Source: Rhodospirillaceae bacterium
GTDB lineage: Bacteria > Pseudomonadota > Alphaproteobacteria > Bin65
Assembly: GCA_011523655.1 (NCBI GenBank)
Contig: WTGH01000044.1
Location: forward strand, 1-64,000
Length of the DNA stretch: 64,000 nt
Direction of reading: 5' to 3'
Below the pieces are notes generated by a model. That model searched no databases. It was not told the DNA's origin and saw only the letters and a list, made by a program, of their open reading frames with translations. A program made the translations under genes and the position numbers. Below are positions 22,334-30,269 of the stretch, in pieces; the stretch's first letter is position 1; every line of letters begins with the position of its first letter.

Positions 22334-23722
22334 TTACCGGACGTAGCTGGCGAGCAGGAGCGACAGGGTCGGCACGGCGACGATCAGCGTGAGCCGGAAC
22401 AGGTCGGCGATCCAGTAGGCGGTGACGCCGCGGAAGATCGTCGTCGTGCGCACGTCCGGCAGCACGCCGCGCAGCACGAAGACGTTGAGGCCGACCGGCG
22501 GCGTGATCAGGCTGATCTCGGTGATGACAACCACGACGATGCCGAACCACACGGCGACCTCGGTCGCGTTCAGGCCGAGGCCGACATCGGCGACCAGGTC
22601 CCACATCGGCGGCATCTGGCCGGTGAACATGTGCCAGAAGGGCGGCACGAAGCCGGGCCCGAGCTCCTTGATCAGCGGGAAGAAGATCGGCACGGTCAGC
22701 AGGATCATCGACAGGCTCTCGAAGACGCAGCCCAGCAGCACATAGATCAGCAGGATGGCGGCCAGGACGAGCCAGGGGTTGTCCTCGAAGTTCGCCGCGA
22801 TATCGAGCAGCGTCTGCGGGAAGGTCGTGAAGTTGATGAAATTGGCGAAGACCAGCGCGCCGATCAGCACGGTGAACAGCATGGCGGTCGTGGACGCGCT
22901 TTCCAGCAGCACGGCGTAAAACCCGCGCAGGTCCATGGTGCGCCGCGCGACGGCGAAGACGAAGGCGCCGAAAGCGCCGATGCCCGCCGCCTCGGTCGGG
23001 CTGAACACGCCGCCGTAGATGCCGCCCATGACGAAGACGAACAGGGTGAGCACGCCCCAGACGTCGCGCAGCGCAAGCAGCCGGCCGCGCCAGTCAGTGC
23101 GGTCGCCGCGCGGGCCGAGCGCCGGCCAGATGGTAATCACGGCGCGCACCGCCATCAGGTAGAACACGATCCCGACGATGCCCGGTATGACTCCGGCGGC
23201 GAACAGCTTGCCGATATTGGTCTGGGTCAGGATGCCGTAGATGACCAGCAGCACGCTGGGCGGGATCAGGATGCCGAGGGTGCCGCCGGCGGCGATCGCC
23301 CCTGCGGCCAGGCCGTCGTCATAGCCGTAACGGCGCATCGACGGCATGGCGACCTTCGACATGGTCGCCGCCGTGGCGAGGCTGGAGCCGCAGACCGCGC
23401 TGAAACCGCCGCAGGCGACGATGGTCGCCATTGCGAGGCCGCCCTTGCGGTGGCCGAGAAAGGCGTTGGAGGCGGTGTAGAGTTCCTCCGACAGGCGCGC
23501 CCGGGTCACGAAATTGCCCATCAGGACGAACAGCGGCACCACAGAGAGCTCGTAGTTGATCGCTGCGTCGAACGCCGTCTGGCCGACATTGGCCAGCGCG
23601 CCCTCCAGATTCATCGACCAGCTCATGCCGATGAAGCCGACGATGATCATCGAGAAGGCGATGGGTACGCGCAGGAAGGACAGCGTCAGCAGCGCCGCGA
23701 AACCCAGCAGCGCGATGGTCAT
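22334..23722 (-). CDS. dctM: TRAP transporter large permease (DctM)
   Basis: 462 residues, almost wholly hydrophobic, with about 12 transmembrane helices. Family motifs include MTIALLGFAALLTLSFLRVPIAFSM over its first 25 residues, GGLAMATIVACGGFSAVCGSSLATAATM, and AAGGTLGILIPPSVLLVIYG. It is the ion-coupled subunit of a tripartite ATP-independent periplasmic transporter, driving uptake of an organic acid bound by DctP. Its ATG overlaps the dctQ stop (ATGA). An upstream in-frame extension of 105 codons overlaps dctQ and was rejected. Confidence 0.93.
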   Translation of the reverse strand: MTIALLGFAALLTLSFLRVPIAFSMIIVGFIGMSWSMNLEGALANVGQTAFDAAINYELSVVPLFVLMGNFVTRARLSEELYTASNAFLGHRKGGLAMATIVACGGFSAVCGSSLATAATMSKVAMPSMRRYGYDDGLAAGAIAAGGTLGILIPPSVLLVIYGILTQTNIGKLFAAGVIPGIVGIVFYLMAVRAVITIWPALGPRGDRTDWRGRLLALRDVWGVLTLFVFVMGGIYGGVFSPTEAAGIGAFGAFVFAVARRTMDLRGFYAVLLESASTTAMLFTVLIGALVFANFINFTTFPQTLLDIAANFEDNPWLVLAAILLIYVLLGCVFESLSMILLTVPIFFPLIKELGPGFVPPFWHMFTGQMPPMWDLVADVGLGLNATEVAVWFGIVVVVITEISLITPPVGLNVFVLRGVLPDVRTTTIFRGVTAYWIADLFRLTLIVAVPTLSLLLASYVR

Positions 23723-24273
23723 GCGGTCTGCCCCGAGGCCTGGGCCGGGTCGGTGCGCGCGCCGGTCATATACGCGACCGCCGCGGCGAACTGTGCGATC
23801 GCCGCCAGCACGCACAGGATCGCCGTCCCCATGCTGAACGGCCAGATATCCATATAGAGTTCGTCGGTCGCGTCGCCGAATTCGAGATGGGTTTCGGCCT
23901 TGACCCACAGCCGCCAGGCGATGAACAGGACGGCGCCGGCGGCGACAAGGTTGATGAATACGCCCTGGGCCCGCTTCAGCCCGGGCGGCACCACGCCGTC
24001 CAGCAGGTCGATGGTGACATGGCCCTCGCGGAAGCACACCATCGGCAGGACGCAGAACACCAGCCCGGCCATCATGAACGCGATGATTTCGGCCAGCGCC
24101 GGCAACGGGCTGTTGAAGATGTAGCGTCCGCCGACGTCGATGAAGGTCAGCGTCATCATCATGAACAGGACCGCGCAGGAGATCACCGCCAGCGCCTGGA
24201 GCGGCAGGATGCCGATCCAGTAGGCCAGCGGCGAAACCCTGGTATCTGCCGGTTCTTCGGACCCGTTGGTCAC
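23719..24273 (-). CDS. dctQ: TRAP transporter small permease (DctQ)
   Basis: 184 residues with four predicted transmembrane helices. The first helices contain LQALAVISCAVLFMMMTLTFIDVGGRYIF, in which the DVxGRY motif is typical of DctQ, and an acidic patch LPMVCFREGHVTIDLLDG matches the family. It forms the membrane domain with DctM and is co-translated with it. A stem-loop lies between this gene and the upstream dctP. Confidence 0.9.
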   Translation of the reverse strand: MTNGSEEPADTRVSPLAYWIGILPLQALAVISCAVLFMMMTLTFIDVGGRYIFNSPLPALAEIIAFMMAGLVFCVLPMVCFREGHVTIDLLDGVVPPGLKRAQGVFINLVAAGAVLFIAWRLWVKAETHLEFGDATDELYMDIWPFSMGTAILCVLAAIAQFAAAVAYMTGARTDPAQASGQTA

Positions 24274-24334
24274 GCGTCAGGTTCTTTGCTGTTCGGCGGA
24301 CAGCGGACGGCGCCGCGACACGCGCCCGCCGCCG

Positions 24335-24403
24335 CTCGAGAAACGGTCGGCGGACCTGCTGCAGCGGCCGGCCCCGCCGGGACCGCGCCGCTGCAGCCGA
24401 CCG
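24335..24403 (-). terminator. Stem-loop between dctP and dctQ
   Basis: On the minus strand, CGGTCGGC followed by TGCAGCGGC pairs with GCCGCTGCA and GCCGACCG, with a small bulge and a GC-rich loop. TTTCT follows. The structure lies in the 145-base gap after the dctP stop. It could be a partial terminator or a 3' stabiliser that raises dctP mRNA over dctQM. The base pairing is visible; the function is inferred. Confidence 0.6.
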
Positions 24404-24418
24404 CTAAAACGTCGGCGA

Positions 24419-25438
24419 CTACTTCTGAAGTTTGGCGACTTCGCCGTAGAAGAATTTGAGCACGGCCGAACCGTTGATGCCCTGCTTCTTCATGTCGGCG
24501 ATATAGCGCGCTTCCAGGTTGGCCTTGATCTTCTTGACCGACGCCAGCATTCCGGCCGATGCCTTGCCGAACTTGTGGCCGCCCTTCTTGGCCGCCTCCA
24601 GGCCGTCGGCGTCGTTCTGGTTCCACACCTTGCCCGCGACGAAGGCGAAGTTTTCATCGGACACGCTGGCGATGACCTGCTTGTCGGCTGCCGACAGGCC
24701 GTCATACTTCTTCTTGCCGATAAACGTGTAGAAACCGGAATTGTAGAGCCCGCCCGGCAGCTCCGTGTGGAACTTCACCAGGTTGACGATCTTGAAGCCG
24801 GTCAACGCCTCGTAGGGGAAGGTGACGCCGTCGACCACGCCGGTCGACAGGACCTCGTAGGATTTCGGCGCCGGCAGCCGGATCGACGTGCCGCCCCAGG
24901 CCTTGACGATGGCGAGCGGCGCGGGGCCGCCGGTACGGATCTTCTGGCCCTTCATGTCGGCGATCGACTTGATGAGCTTCTTGGAATGGTGGATCACGCC
25001 CGGGCCGTGGGTGTTCAGGCCGATCAGGTGAACGCCCTTGTAGAAGCCCTTGCCCTTGAAGAACTTGTCGTGGGTGCGCTGGAACGCGACCGACGTCGCC
25101 ACCGCATCTTCCCCGGTCAGCGGAAACTCGCTGAACGCATAGGCGCGCAGCCGCTTCGGCGAATAGCCGTGGACGCCGAAAGCGGCCCCGGCCTGGCCGG
25201 TGCGGACGATATCCATATGGGCGCGCGGATGACCGAGCGGCTTGGGCAGCTTGCGGAATTTCACCCGCCCTTCGGTCCTCTTCTCGATGACATCCATCAA
25301 CGGGATCAGAAGGCGCGTGGACAGTTTGTGGGTCCACGGAATCCAGTTGGAAAAGGCGAATTCGGTGGCGGCCTGCGACGCCGGCGAGAACGCCGTCAGC
25401 GCAACGGCCACGCCTGCCGCGGCGAGCACAGGTTTCAT
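24419..25438 (-). CDS. dctP: TRAP transporter solute-binding protein (DctP)
   Basis: 339 residues. A signal peptide (MKPVLAAAGVAVALTAFSPASQA) precedes a DctP-family binding domain. Visible features are FSNWIPWTHKLSTRLLIPLMD, DMKGQKIRTGGPAPLAIVKAWGG (containing the conserved arginine that usually contacts the substrate carboxylate) and GVVDGVTFPYEALTGFKI. It is a periplasmic receptor for an organic acid. The ATG has GGAGG upstream. A long open frame that runs further upstream is antisense to the adjacent aldolase and is not part of the gene. It is the first gene of dctP-dctQ-dctM. Confidence 0.92.
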   Translation of the reverse strand: MKPVLAAAGVAVALTAFSPASQAATEFAFSNWIPWTHKLSTRLLIPLMDVIEKRTEGRVKFRKLPKPLGHPRAHMDIVRTGQAGAAFGVHGYSPKRLRAYAFSEFPLTGEDAVATSVAFQRTHDKFFKGKGFYKGVHLIGLNTHGPGVIHHSKKLIKSIADMKGQKIRTGGPAPLAIVKAWGGTSIRLPAPKSYEVLSTGVVDGVTFPYEALTGFKIVNLVKFHTELPGGLYNSGFYTFIGKKKYDGLSAADKQVIASVSDENFAFVAGKVWNQNDADGLEAAKKGGHKFGKASAGMLASVKKIKANLEARYIADMKKQGINGSAVLKFFYGEVAKLQK

Positions 25439-25597
25439 GGCGGTTTCCTCCCTTGAACCTTGGTCTGAAGGCGGCGCATCGATCCGGCGAACCGCCTGAA
25501 GGATGCGGACATTACAAATCTTTCCGGTCCGGGTAAACTTACCAGTGCGTCGCGATTTCGCCCGCCGGAATCCGGACGCCGGAACAGGGAGGCGGTT

Positions 25598-26332
25598 ATG
25601 CCCGACGACATTCGCACCCACGTCGACAGCACGATCGGCAGCGGCCTCCGGACCACCGGGCGGACGGACAAGGCGAAACTCGCGCTCGCGGCGCGCATCC
25701 TGGCGGCGAACGGCCATGCCGCGGGCCTCGCCGGCCAGGTCACCGTCCGCGCCGAGCCGGACGGCTGGTGGACCCTGCCGCTCGGTTCCGGCTTCGAGGA
25801 AGCGTCGGAGGAAACCCTGCTGCGCGTCGACGAGAACGTCCGGACGGTCGAAGGCGCCGGCATCCCCAACCCTGCCGTCCGCTTCCACGTCTGGATCTAC
25901 CGCGCCCGTCCGGACGCGCACTGCATCGTGCACACTCACCCGCCGGCGGCCTCCGCCCTGTCGACGATCGGCCGGCCGCTGGTCTGCGCCCATATGGACG
26001 CGATGCCGCTTTACGACGATTGCGCCTGGCTGCCCGAATGGCCGGGCGTGCCGGTCGCCGACGAGGAAGGCCGGATCATCGCCGAAGCGCTCGGCGGCAA
26101 GAGTGCCATCCTGCTGGCCCATCACGGCCTGCTGACCGTCGGTAAATCGGTCGAGGAGGCGACCTATCTTGCCTACTATTTCGAACTGGCGGCGCGCATG
26201 CAACTCGACGCCGAGGCCGCCGGAACCCTGCGCAGCGTCGAACCGGCCCACGGCCTGGAAGCCCGCCGTTTCCTGCGCCAGGACGCCGTCGTCGGGGCCA
26301 GCTTCGACCATCTGGCGCGGCGCGACGGATAG
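25598..26332 (+). CDS. Class II aldolase/adducin-family protein
   Basis: 244 residues. The fold signature is LALAARILAANGHAAGLAGQVTVR, PNPAVRFHVWIYRARPD, and the metal-binding HTHPPAASALS with a later LLAHHGLLTVG, supplying the zinc histidines. Members include fuculose-phosphate aldolase and several decarboxylases, so the substrate is open. It is divergent from dctP, with 160 bases between the starts, and may act on the compound imported by the TRAP system. Confidence 0.85.
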   Translation: MPDDIRTHVDSTIGSGLRTTGRTDKAKLALAARILAANGHAAGLAGQVTVRAEPDGWWTLPLGSGFEEASEETLLRVDENVRTVEGAGIPNPAVRFHVWIYRARPDAHCIVHTHPPAASALSTIGRPLVCAHMDAMPLYDDCAWLPEWPGVPVADEEGRIIAEALGGKSAILLAHHGLLTVGKSVEEATYLAYYFELAARMQLDAEAAGTLRSVEPAHGLEARRFLRQDAVVGASFDHLARRDG

Positions 26333-26344
26333 GGACCGGGGAGC

Positions 26345-26465
26345 GCCCTTCGATACGCCCCGACCGGGGGCCGTGGCTACTCAGGGCGAGGGTGAAGGGG
26401 AGTGAGCTCATTACATACCCTCATCCCGAGTAGCCCCGGATTTGTTCCGGGGCGTATCGAGGGAC
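26345..26465. repeat. Palindromic intergenic repeat, family A copy 1
   Basis: About 120 bases that fold on themselves: CCCTTCGATACGCCCC at the left pairs with GGGGCGTATCGAGGG at the right, and the centre carries CCCTCATCCCGAGTAG. It lies between the convergent ends of the aldolase and PhyH genes. Related copies are at 27355-27475 and 39381-39516. The style matches widespread alphaproteobacterial interspersed palindromes. Confidence 0.85.
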
Positions 26466-26478
26466 ACCGGCCTGAGCG

Positions 26479-27312
26479 TCAACGCCGGGCTTCGGTCACG
26501 TCGGTGCCCGAATAGACGGAGCCGATCATCCGCTCTATCGCCGTCGCATGGGCGGCCAGCGCCGCCGGGTCGAGGTCGGCGCAGGGGCGGGGCTCGTGCT
26601 CGAAATTGCCGTGGCGATCCCGGCCGCGCACCTGCATGGCGGAATCGTCGATCTTCACCTGGCGGACATAGGTCGGGATATAGCGGACCGCGAGGCCGAT
26701 GCGCCGGTCGGGCGTGGCGTTCGGCTTCGAGCCGTGGACCAGCCGGATATGGTGCAGTGAGAATTCGCCGGCCTTCAGCGGCACGTCCACGGCCTCCGCC
26801 TCGTCGACCGCCATCTCAATCTCCTGGCCGCGGGTCAGCAGGTTTTCGGCGGCGTAGGTGTCCCGGTGGGCGATCTGGTCCAGCTTGTGCGAGCCGGGCA
26901 GGAACTTCATCGCGCCGCTCTCGACCGGGGCGTCGGTGAACGCCACCCAGGCGGTGACGACATCGGCCGGCTCCAGGCCCCAATAGGTCGAATCCTGGTG
27001 CCAGGAGACGAAGGCCGGGTCGTTGGCCTCCTTGATGAAGAAGTTGGTCGTCCAGCACAGCAGGTCCGGACCCAGGATATCCTCGACGGCGTCGAGGACG
27101 CGCGGATGGTGGACGATCTCGTCGGCCCAGCGGAACAGCAGGTGCACCTTGTGGCGCATGTTGGAATGGATCGCGTCGCCGGTCCCGGCCTCGTAGGCTT
27201 CCAGCGCGTCCCGGTATCCCCGCGCCTCGGCGGCCGAAAAGGCGCGCAGCGGAAACAGGTAGCCGTCGCGCTCGAACGCCGCGGTTTGGGCCGCCGTCAG
27301 CATCTTGCCCAT
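26479..27312 (-). CDS. Phytanoyl-CoA dioxygenase (PhyH)-family protein
   Basis: 277 residues. Fe(II)/2-oxoglutarate dioxygenase features are clear: WHQDSTYWG gives His105 and Asp107 of the HxD motif, the distal histidine is His193 in LVHGSKPN, and arginines near 203-204 are placed to bind 2-oxoglutarate. The family hydroxylates varied small molecules, not only phytanoyl-CoA. The ATG at 27312 has AAGGTGA 7-8 bases upstream and is preferred to one 10 codons earlier. Repeat-family A copies flank the gene on both sides. Confidence 0.88.
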   Translation of the reverse strand: MGKMLTAAQTAAFERDGYLFPLRAFSAAEARGYRDALEAYEAGTGDAIHSNMRHKVHLLFRWADEIVHHPRVLDAVEDILGPDLLCWTTNFFIKEANDPAFVSWHQDSTYWGLEPADVVTAWVAFTDAPVESGAMKFLPGSHKLDQIAHRDTYAAENLLTRGQEIEMAVDEAEAVDVPLKAGEFSLHHIRLVHGSKPNATPDRRIGLAVRYIPTYVRQVKIDDSAMQVRGRDRHGNFEHEPRPCADLDPAALAAHATAIERMIGSVYSGTDVTEARR

Positions 27313-27354
27313 GGGGGTGTCACCTTCTTGAAATTCCGACAAATTGTGCCGCCC

Positions 27355-27475
27355 GCCCCTCGATACGCCCCGGATTTCATCCGGGGCTACTCGGGATGAG
27401 GGGTGGGGTGGAATTTCCTTCCCTCCATTACTCTCCTCATCCCGAGTAGGCGCGCCAGCGCCGTATTGAGGGACG
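27355..27475. repeat. Palindromic intergenic repeat, family A copy 2
   Basis: Begins CCCCTCGATACGCCCCGG and includes CTACTCGGGATGAGG facing CCTCATCCCGAGTAG, so a long hairpin is possible. It ends GGCGCGCCAGCGCCGTATTG, which is shared with the copy at 39381-39516. It fills the gap between the PhyH start and the mmsA stop. Confidence 0.85.
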
Positions 27476-27480
27476 ACGGC

Positions 27481-28989
27481 TCAGTTCGCCGTGTCGCTGC
27501 CGGCGTGGAAATTGAACACGGCGCCTTCCTTGATGCCTTCCGGCCAGCGCGTGGTCATCGTCTTCATCCGCGTGTTGAAGCGCACGCCCTCCATGCCGTG
27601 CATGTAGTGGTCGCCGAACAGGGAGCGTTTCCAGCCGCCGAAGGAATAGTAGGCGACCGGCACCGGGATCGGCACGTTGACGCCGACCATGCCGATCTTC
27701 GCGCGGGAGAAGAAGTCGCGCGCGGTGTCGCCGTCGCGGGTGAAGATGGCCGCGCCGTTGCCGTATTCGTGGTCGTTGACCATGCCGACGGCCTCCTCGT
27801 AGCCCTCCGCGCGCACGACGGAGAGCACCGGGCCGAAGATTTCCTGCCGGTAGATCGACATGTCGGTCGTCACCCGGTCGAACAGGCAGCCGCCGATGAA
27901 GAAGCCGTCCTCGTAGCCCTGCAGCCGCATATCGCGCCCGTCGACCAGAAGATCCGCGCCGGCGTCGATGCCCTCGGCGATCAGTCCGTGGATGCGGTCG
28001 AGGCTCTGGCGCGTGATGACCGGGCCCATCTCGGAAGCGGGGTCCGTGTAGGGCGCGACCTTGAGGCTCTCGACCCGGGGCTTGAGCGTGTCGACCAGCC
28101 GGTCCGCGGTCTCCTGGCCCACCGGCACGGCGACCGAAACCGCCATGCAGCGTTCGCCGGCCGAGCCGTAGGCCGAGCCGATCAGGGCGTCGGCGACCTG
28201 GCCCATATCGGCGTCGGGCATGACGACGAGATGGTTCTTGGCGCCGCACAGCGCCTGCACCCGTTTCCCGGAGGCCGTGCCGCGGCTGTAGATATAGTGC
28301 CCGACCGCGGTGGAGCCGACGAAGCTGACGGCGTCGATATCCGGATGGTCGAGGATCGCGTCGACGGCCTCCTTGTCGCCGTTGACGACGTTGAACACGC
28401 CGTCCGGCAATCCGGCTTCGGAGAGCAGCCCGGCGATGCGCAGGACGACCGACGGATCGCGCTCCGACGGCTTGAGCACGAAGGCGTTGCCGCAGGCGAT
28501 CGACACCGGATACATCCACAGCGGCACCATCGCCGGGAAGTTGAACGGCGTGATGCCGGCGACCACTCCGACCGGCTGGCGGATCGCGAAACTGTCGACC
28601 CCATTTGCGACTCCCTCGGAATATTCGCCCTTGAGCAGCTGGGGAATGCCGCAGGCGAACTCGACCACCTCGATACCGCGGGCCAATTCGCCCAGGGCGT
28701 CGGGCCGGGTCTTGCCGTGCTCGGACGACAGCATTTCGGCCAGTTCCTCGACATGCGCCTTCAGCAGGCTGCGGAAGGCGAACATGACCTCGGCGCGCTT
28801 GGCCGGCGGCGTCGCGCCCCAGGCCGGCTGCGCCGCCTTGGCGGCCGCGACCGCATGGTCGACATCGGCCGCGCCGCCCAGCGCCACCTGCGCCGTCACG
28901 GCGCCGGTCGCCGGATTGTAGACATCCTGAAACCGGTCCGAAGTGCCGGCCCAGATGTCGCCGGAAACGTAATGCCGGACTGTGTTCAT
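27481..28989 (-). CDS. mmsA: Methylmalonate-semialdehyde dehydrogenase (CoA-acylating)
   Basis: 502 residues, the usual length. GVVAGITPFNFPAMVPLWMYP is the NAD-binding entry and SAGERCMAVSVAVPVG holds catalytic Cys281. The C-terminal SFGGWKRSLFGDHYMHGMEGVRF is diagnostic of MmsA over other aldehyde dehydrogenases. It converts methylmalonate semialdehyde (valine and inositol catabolism) or malonate semialdehyde to propionyl-CoA or acetyl-CoA. The ATG at 28989 has AGGGAGAA ahead. Its neighbours (PhyH, aldolase, TRAP) suggest a carbon-catabolic cluster. Confidence 0.94.
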   Translation of the reverse strand: MNTVRHYVSGDIWAGTSDRFQDVYNPATGAVTAQVALGGAADVDHAVAAAKAAQPAWGATPPAKRAEVMFAFRSLLKAHVEELAEMLSSEHGKTRPDALGELARGIEVVEFACGIPQLLKGEYSEGVANGVDSFAIRQPVGVVAGITPFNFPAMVPLWMYPVSIACGNAFVLKPSERDPSVVLRIAGLLSEAGLPDGVFNVVNGDKEAVDAILDHPDIDAVSFVGSTAVGHYIYSRGTASGKRVQALCGAKNHLVVMPDADMGQVADALIGSAYGSAGERCMAVSVAVPVGQETADRLVDTLKPRVESLKVAPYTDPASEMGPVITRQSLDRIHGLIAEGIDAGADLLVDGRDMRLQGYEDGFFIGGCLFDRVTTDMSIYRQEIFGPVLSVVRAEGYEEAVGMVNDHEYGNGAAIFTRDGDTARDFFSRAKIGMVGVNVPIPVPVAYYSFGGWKRSLFGDHYMHGMEGVRFNTRMKTMTTRWPEGIKEGAVFNFHAGSDTAN

Positions 28990-29135
28990 CGCTCGGTTCT
29001 CCCTGAATGGAGCCGTCTGACGGCTCCGCTTCCCGGTCCATTTTCCTGTAGTTTCTATCTCACGACGGCGCGACAATGCGCAACGCTGTCTCGACCGGGT
29101 GCGCCGCGACACATCTCCGTCTATCGGGTTTCCCA

Positions 29136-29157
29136 AGATATATATATTATAGATACA
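29136..29157. promoter_or_regulatory. AT-rich promoter/operator of mazEF
   Basis: A run with AAGATATATATATTATAGAT sits about 17 bases upstream of the mazE start and contains a TATTAT-like -10. GGAGGTAAGG follows as the ribosome binding site. The partly self-complementary ATATATAT core could be the antitoxin operator. No clear -35 was seen. Confidence 0.4.
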
Positions 29158-29173
29158 GATCGGAGGTAAGGTT

Positions 29174-29413
29174 ATGGGCGCAAACCTGCATATCCGAAAA
29201 TGGGGCAGCAGCCTTGCCGTGCGCATACCCAAGGCCGTCGCCGAACAGTGCGGGGTATCGGAAGGCTCGGCCGTCGAGATGGAAGCGCAGGCCGGCCGGA
29301 TCGTATTGCGGAAACGGGCCTACGATCTGGCCGAAATGCTGAACGGGATCACAGCGGACAATCTGCATTCCGAGCAGGATTTCGGGGAGCCCCAGGGCAA
29401 CGAACAATGGTAG
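29174..29413 (+). CDS. mazE: MazE/AbrB-type antitoxin
   Basis: 79 residues. IRKWGSSLAVRIPKAVAEQCGV is the swapped-hairpin AbrB/MazE DNA-binding domain. The acidic C-terminus (DNLHSEQDFGEPQGNEQW) is the probable toxin-binding tail. A strong GGAGG precedes the ATG. Its stop overlaps the mazF start (ATGGTAG), a tightly coupled pair. Confidence 0.9.
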   Translation: MGANLHIRKWGSSLAVRIPKAVAEQCGVSEGSAVEMEAQAGRIVLRKRAYDLAEMLNGITADNLHSEQDFGEPQGNEQW

Positions 29414-29748
29414 CGGAAGGGTATGTTCCGGACACGGGACACCTCGTATGGCTCAGGTTTTCACCGCAGGCCGGACGCGAGCAGGCCGGGCGGCGCCCCG
29501 CCCTGGTTCTGAGCCCGCGGAGCTACAACGAAAAGACGAGCCTGGCGTTGTTCTGTCCCATAACCTCCCGGGTGAAGGGATATCCCTTCGAAGTTCCGCT
29601 ACCCGATACTAGCGCTATCGCGGGCGTCGTCCTTGCCGACCAGATCCGATCGCTGGACTGGCGGGCACGAGGCGCCCGATTCGAGGAACCGGCCCCGCCG
29701 CAACTGGTTTCCGAAGTCCGGGATAAGCTGGGCGCAATCTTGCCCTAG
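29407..29748 (+). CDS. mazF: MazF-type endoribonuclease toxin
   Basis: 113 residues. The N-terminus VPDTGHLVWLRFSPQAGREQAGRRPALVLSP, followed by LALFCPITSRVKGYPFEVPLP, VVLADQIRSLDWRAR and LVSEVRDKLGAIL, is standard MazF, an mRNA interferase. The ATG at 29407 overlaps the mazE stop; a longer open frame back to 29200 lies inside mazE and was rejected. It is not closely similar to the MazF-like toxin at 3577-3924. Confidence 0.9.
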   Translation: MVAEGYVPDTGHLVWLRFSPQAGREQAGRRPALVLSPRSYNEKTSLALFCPITSRVKGYPFEVPLPDTSAIAGVVLADQIRSLDWRARGARFEEPAPPQLVSEVRDKLGAILP

Positions 29749-29780
29749 TGTGTTGCTGGTCGCCGGACCGTCCCCGGTCA

Positions 29781-29966
29781 TTACCCCAGCGGCGCGGGTT
29801 CGCCCTCGAAAACCGTGCCCCACACCGGGATGTCCTTCAGGTCGCCGGGCGGCGTCTCGAAGGGGTCGGCTTCGAGCACGGTGAAATCGGCCTTCTTGCC
29901 GGCGCGGACGCTGCCGATCTCGTGCTCCAGGCCGAAGACATAGGCGGCGTTCTCGCGATATGGCGC
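29781..29966 (-). pseudogene. 3' remnant of a second amidohydrolase
   Basis: Reading leftward, this encodes AAYVFGLEHEIGSVRAGKK, then the same 30 residues that end the intact amidohydrolase at 30270-31913, closing with EGEPAPLG and TAA. Bases 29791-29950 match 30277-30436 at roughly 94 percent by hand alignment. Protein-level changes are conservative (F/L, L/M, E/D, V/I), which suggests a diverged paralogue rather than a fresh copy. Homology stops abruptly near 29955. Only the last 50 or so codons remain and there is no start. Confidence 0.8.
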
Positions 29967-29976
29967 ATCCCCGCCT

Positions 29977-30004
29977 TTGAAATTCAAACGTTTGCATTTA
30001 TGAT
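29977..30004 (+). promoter_or_regulatory. Sigma70-like promoter for the 71-residue protein gene
   Basis: TTGAAA and TATGAT are separated by 16 bases, close to the vegetative consensus. A perfect TTTGAAATTCAAA palindrome overlaps the -35. An AGAGG site and ATG (30033) follow at the right distance. The AT content stands out from the flanks. Confidence 0.6.
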
Positions 30005-30032
30005 AGGAGGGCGATCCGCCGTAGAGGCCGCA

Positions 30033-30248
30033 ATGAGCGCAACCGATTTCGATACCCTTGAGGCCGTCCGCGATCTCGAAGCCGCCGGGATCGAGCGTCC
30101 GCAGGCCGAGGTTCTTGCCCGCACCATGCGCAAGGCGAGCGTTTCCGGCCTCGGCCACCTGGCGACAAAGGCCGATCTCTATCAGGTCGCCCTTGGCATC
30201 GTTATCGCAAACGCCGCGATCACCTTCGGCCTTCTGAAGTTGCTCTGA
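30033..30248 (+). CDS. Small DUF1640-like protein with C-terminal membrane segment
   Basis: 71 residues. The helical N-terminus DTLEAVRDLEAAGIERPQAEVLARTM and the segment LATKADLYQVALGIVIANAA, ending ITFGLLKLL, resemble the short bacterial DUF1640/CCDC90-like proteins, which have a helical region and one C-terminal hydrophobic helix. Function unknown. It has its own promoter and AGAGG ribosome site. It sits between two direct copies of an amidohydrolase 3' end, in the opposite orientation to them. Confidence 0.68.
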   Translation: MSATDFDTLEAVRDLEAAGIERPQAEVLARTMRKASVSGLGHLATKADLYQVALGIVIANAAITFGLLKLL

Positions 30249-30269
30249 CCGCGGAAGATACACCGGGGC

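Noticed and set aside
22096-22392. 98-codon plus-strand frame downstream of dctM
   Set aside because: It is partly antisense to the dctM end and shows no recognisable sequence.
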